In this document: one piece after another, positions 6,642 through 7,316 of the stretch
Layout of the letters: every line of letters begins with the position of its first letter
Numbering within the stretch: the stretch's first letter is position 1
Assembly: GCA_937919125.1 (NCBI GenBank)
Contig: CALFOB010000057.1
Span: 1-7,316 of the forward strand
Direction: 5' to 3'
From: an uncultured Micrococcales bacterium
GTDB taxonomy: Bacteria > Actinomycetota > Actinomycetes > Actinomycetales > Microbacteriaceae
DNA: 7,316 nucleotides
Program-made: the position numbers and the translations under genes
The notes under the pieces: model-generated
What the model was told of the DNA's origin: nothing
Databases searched by the model: none
Seen by the model: the letters and a program-made list of their open reading frames with translations, nothing else

Positions 6642-6647
6642 GAACCT

Positions 6648-7316
6648 ATGGCACAGCCAAATTCTCTCTTTACTCTGGTGAACTCTGACGTTTTTGTCCC
6701 AGAGGGTCTTCACCTATTTGCCGCAATCTCGGGCTTTACTGATGCAGGTTCCTCTCTGCAACAGATCTCTGAACACATCCTTGGAAACCTAGAATTCGAA
6801 ACCATTGCTGTGTTCAACAACGATGAACTTCTGGACTATAGATCAAGACGTCCTGTCATGTATTTCGAGCAGGACCATATCGAGGACTATCAGCCAGCAA
6901 CATTGTCCCTTCATTTGGTCAAAGATGAGGTTGGAACCCAATTCCTTTTCTTGAACGGCTATGAGCCTGATTTCAAATGGGAAGCATTCACACAGGCCAT
7001 TGAACAGCTTTTTGCTCTTTTAGCCATTGAGGATATGACTTGGCTGCATGCCATCCCATTCCCAATCCCACACACCAAACCTGTTGGAGTAACTGTTTCT
7101 GGCAATCAGAAGGAAGTTATTGCCGAATATTCAGAGTGGAAGCCTAGAACTCAGGTACCAGGCAACATCATGCACTTACTTGAGTTCAGACTTACTCAGG
7201 CGAACATCCCAAGCACTGGTTTTGTCCTGCTTATTCCTCACTATCTATCCGATTCTGAGTTCCCGCAGGCTGCAGTGGCAGGTCTAGAGCTAATCAGTAG
7301 TCACCTTAATTTGGTT
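6648..7316 (+). CDS. PAC2 family protein (proteasome assembly chaperone 2-like), C-terminus cut off by the window edge
   Basis: The frame is open for 223 codons from ATG 6648 to the right edge. Actinobacterial members I know have roughly 280-320 residues, so the C-terminal quarter is probably missing. Family features visible are GFTDAG (residues 29-34), DYRSRRPVM (63-71), LNGYEPDFKWEAF (102-114) and PFPIPHTKP (137-145). The fold is named after the eukaryotic proteasome assembly chaperone 2, but the job of the bacterial proteins is not established and many hosts lack a 20S proteasome. It is soluble, with no signal peptide or membrane segment. It diverges from pepA across 36 bp, an arrangement often kept in actinobacteria, and appears to have its own leaderless promoter. 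Family assignment rests on motif recall; no function is claimed. Confidence 0.88.
   Translation, partial: MAQPNSLFTLVNSDVFVPEGLHLFAAISGFTDAGSSLQQISEHILGNLEFETIAVFNNDELLDYRSRRPVMYFEQDHIEDYQPATLSLHLVKDEVGTQFLFLNGYEPDFKWEAFTQAIEQLFALLAIEDMTWLHAIPFPIPHTKPVGVTVSGNQKEVIAEYSEWKPRTQVPGNIMHLLEFRLTQANIPSTGFVLLIPHYLSDSEFPQAAVAGLELISSHLNLV

Noticed and set aside
6612..6713. Extended pepA start at 6713
   Set aside because: The extra 34 residues run antisense to the PAC2 start and give a sequence unlike M17 N-termini. Two ATGs closer to the conserved region exist.

Overview
The window reads as chromosomal DNA of a free-living actinobacterium. The best guess is a small-genome member of Microbacteriaceae (freshwater or marine Luna-type lineages). 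This rests on the gene set PAC2 protein, leucyl aminopeptidase, lipoamide dehydrogenase, E2 acyltransferase, lipB and lipA packed together, on the actinobacterial style of the LipA N-terminus and PAC2 protein, and on leaderless-type promoters. Base composition looks moderate by eye, with many AGA arginine codons, unlike most high-GC relatives. The taxonomic call is inference.

Layout from right to left. A PAC2-family gene (6648 onward, plus strand, cut by the window edge) diverges from pepA across only 36 bp. On the minus strand pepA (6611-5121), lpdA (5063-3687) and sucB (3658-2285) follow one another with gaps of 57 and 28 bp and probably form an operon. A small plus-strand gene of unknown function (1611-2288) with one membrane segment meets sucB tail to tail, and the two stop codons share one CTAG. 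Next, on the minus strand, come lipB (1509-874) and lipA (877 to beyond the left edge), which overlap by 4 nt.

The metabolic theme is lipoylation. LipB moves octanoyl groups from acyl carrier protein to apo-proteins, and LipA inserts the two sulfurs. The product is the lipoyl group on the E2 encoded by sucB, and the E3 encoded by lpdA re-oxidises it. No E1 gene is in the window. PepA and the PAC2 protein are neighbours by synteny rather than by a shared pathway.

Two styles of translation start are visible. Genes that head a transcription unit (lipB, the PAC2 gene, perhaps pepA) have a TANNNT box 6-7 nt before an ATG and no good ribosome binding site, as in leaderless actinobacterial mRNAs. 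Genes inside the units (lpdA, sucB, lipA) have clear Shine-Dalgarno sequences, and two of them start with TTG. I see no mobile element, CRISPR array, tRNA, rRNA or riboswitch. I also see no undescribed multi-gene system. The least explained item is the small membrane protein at 1611-2288.
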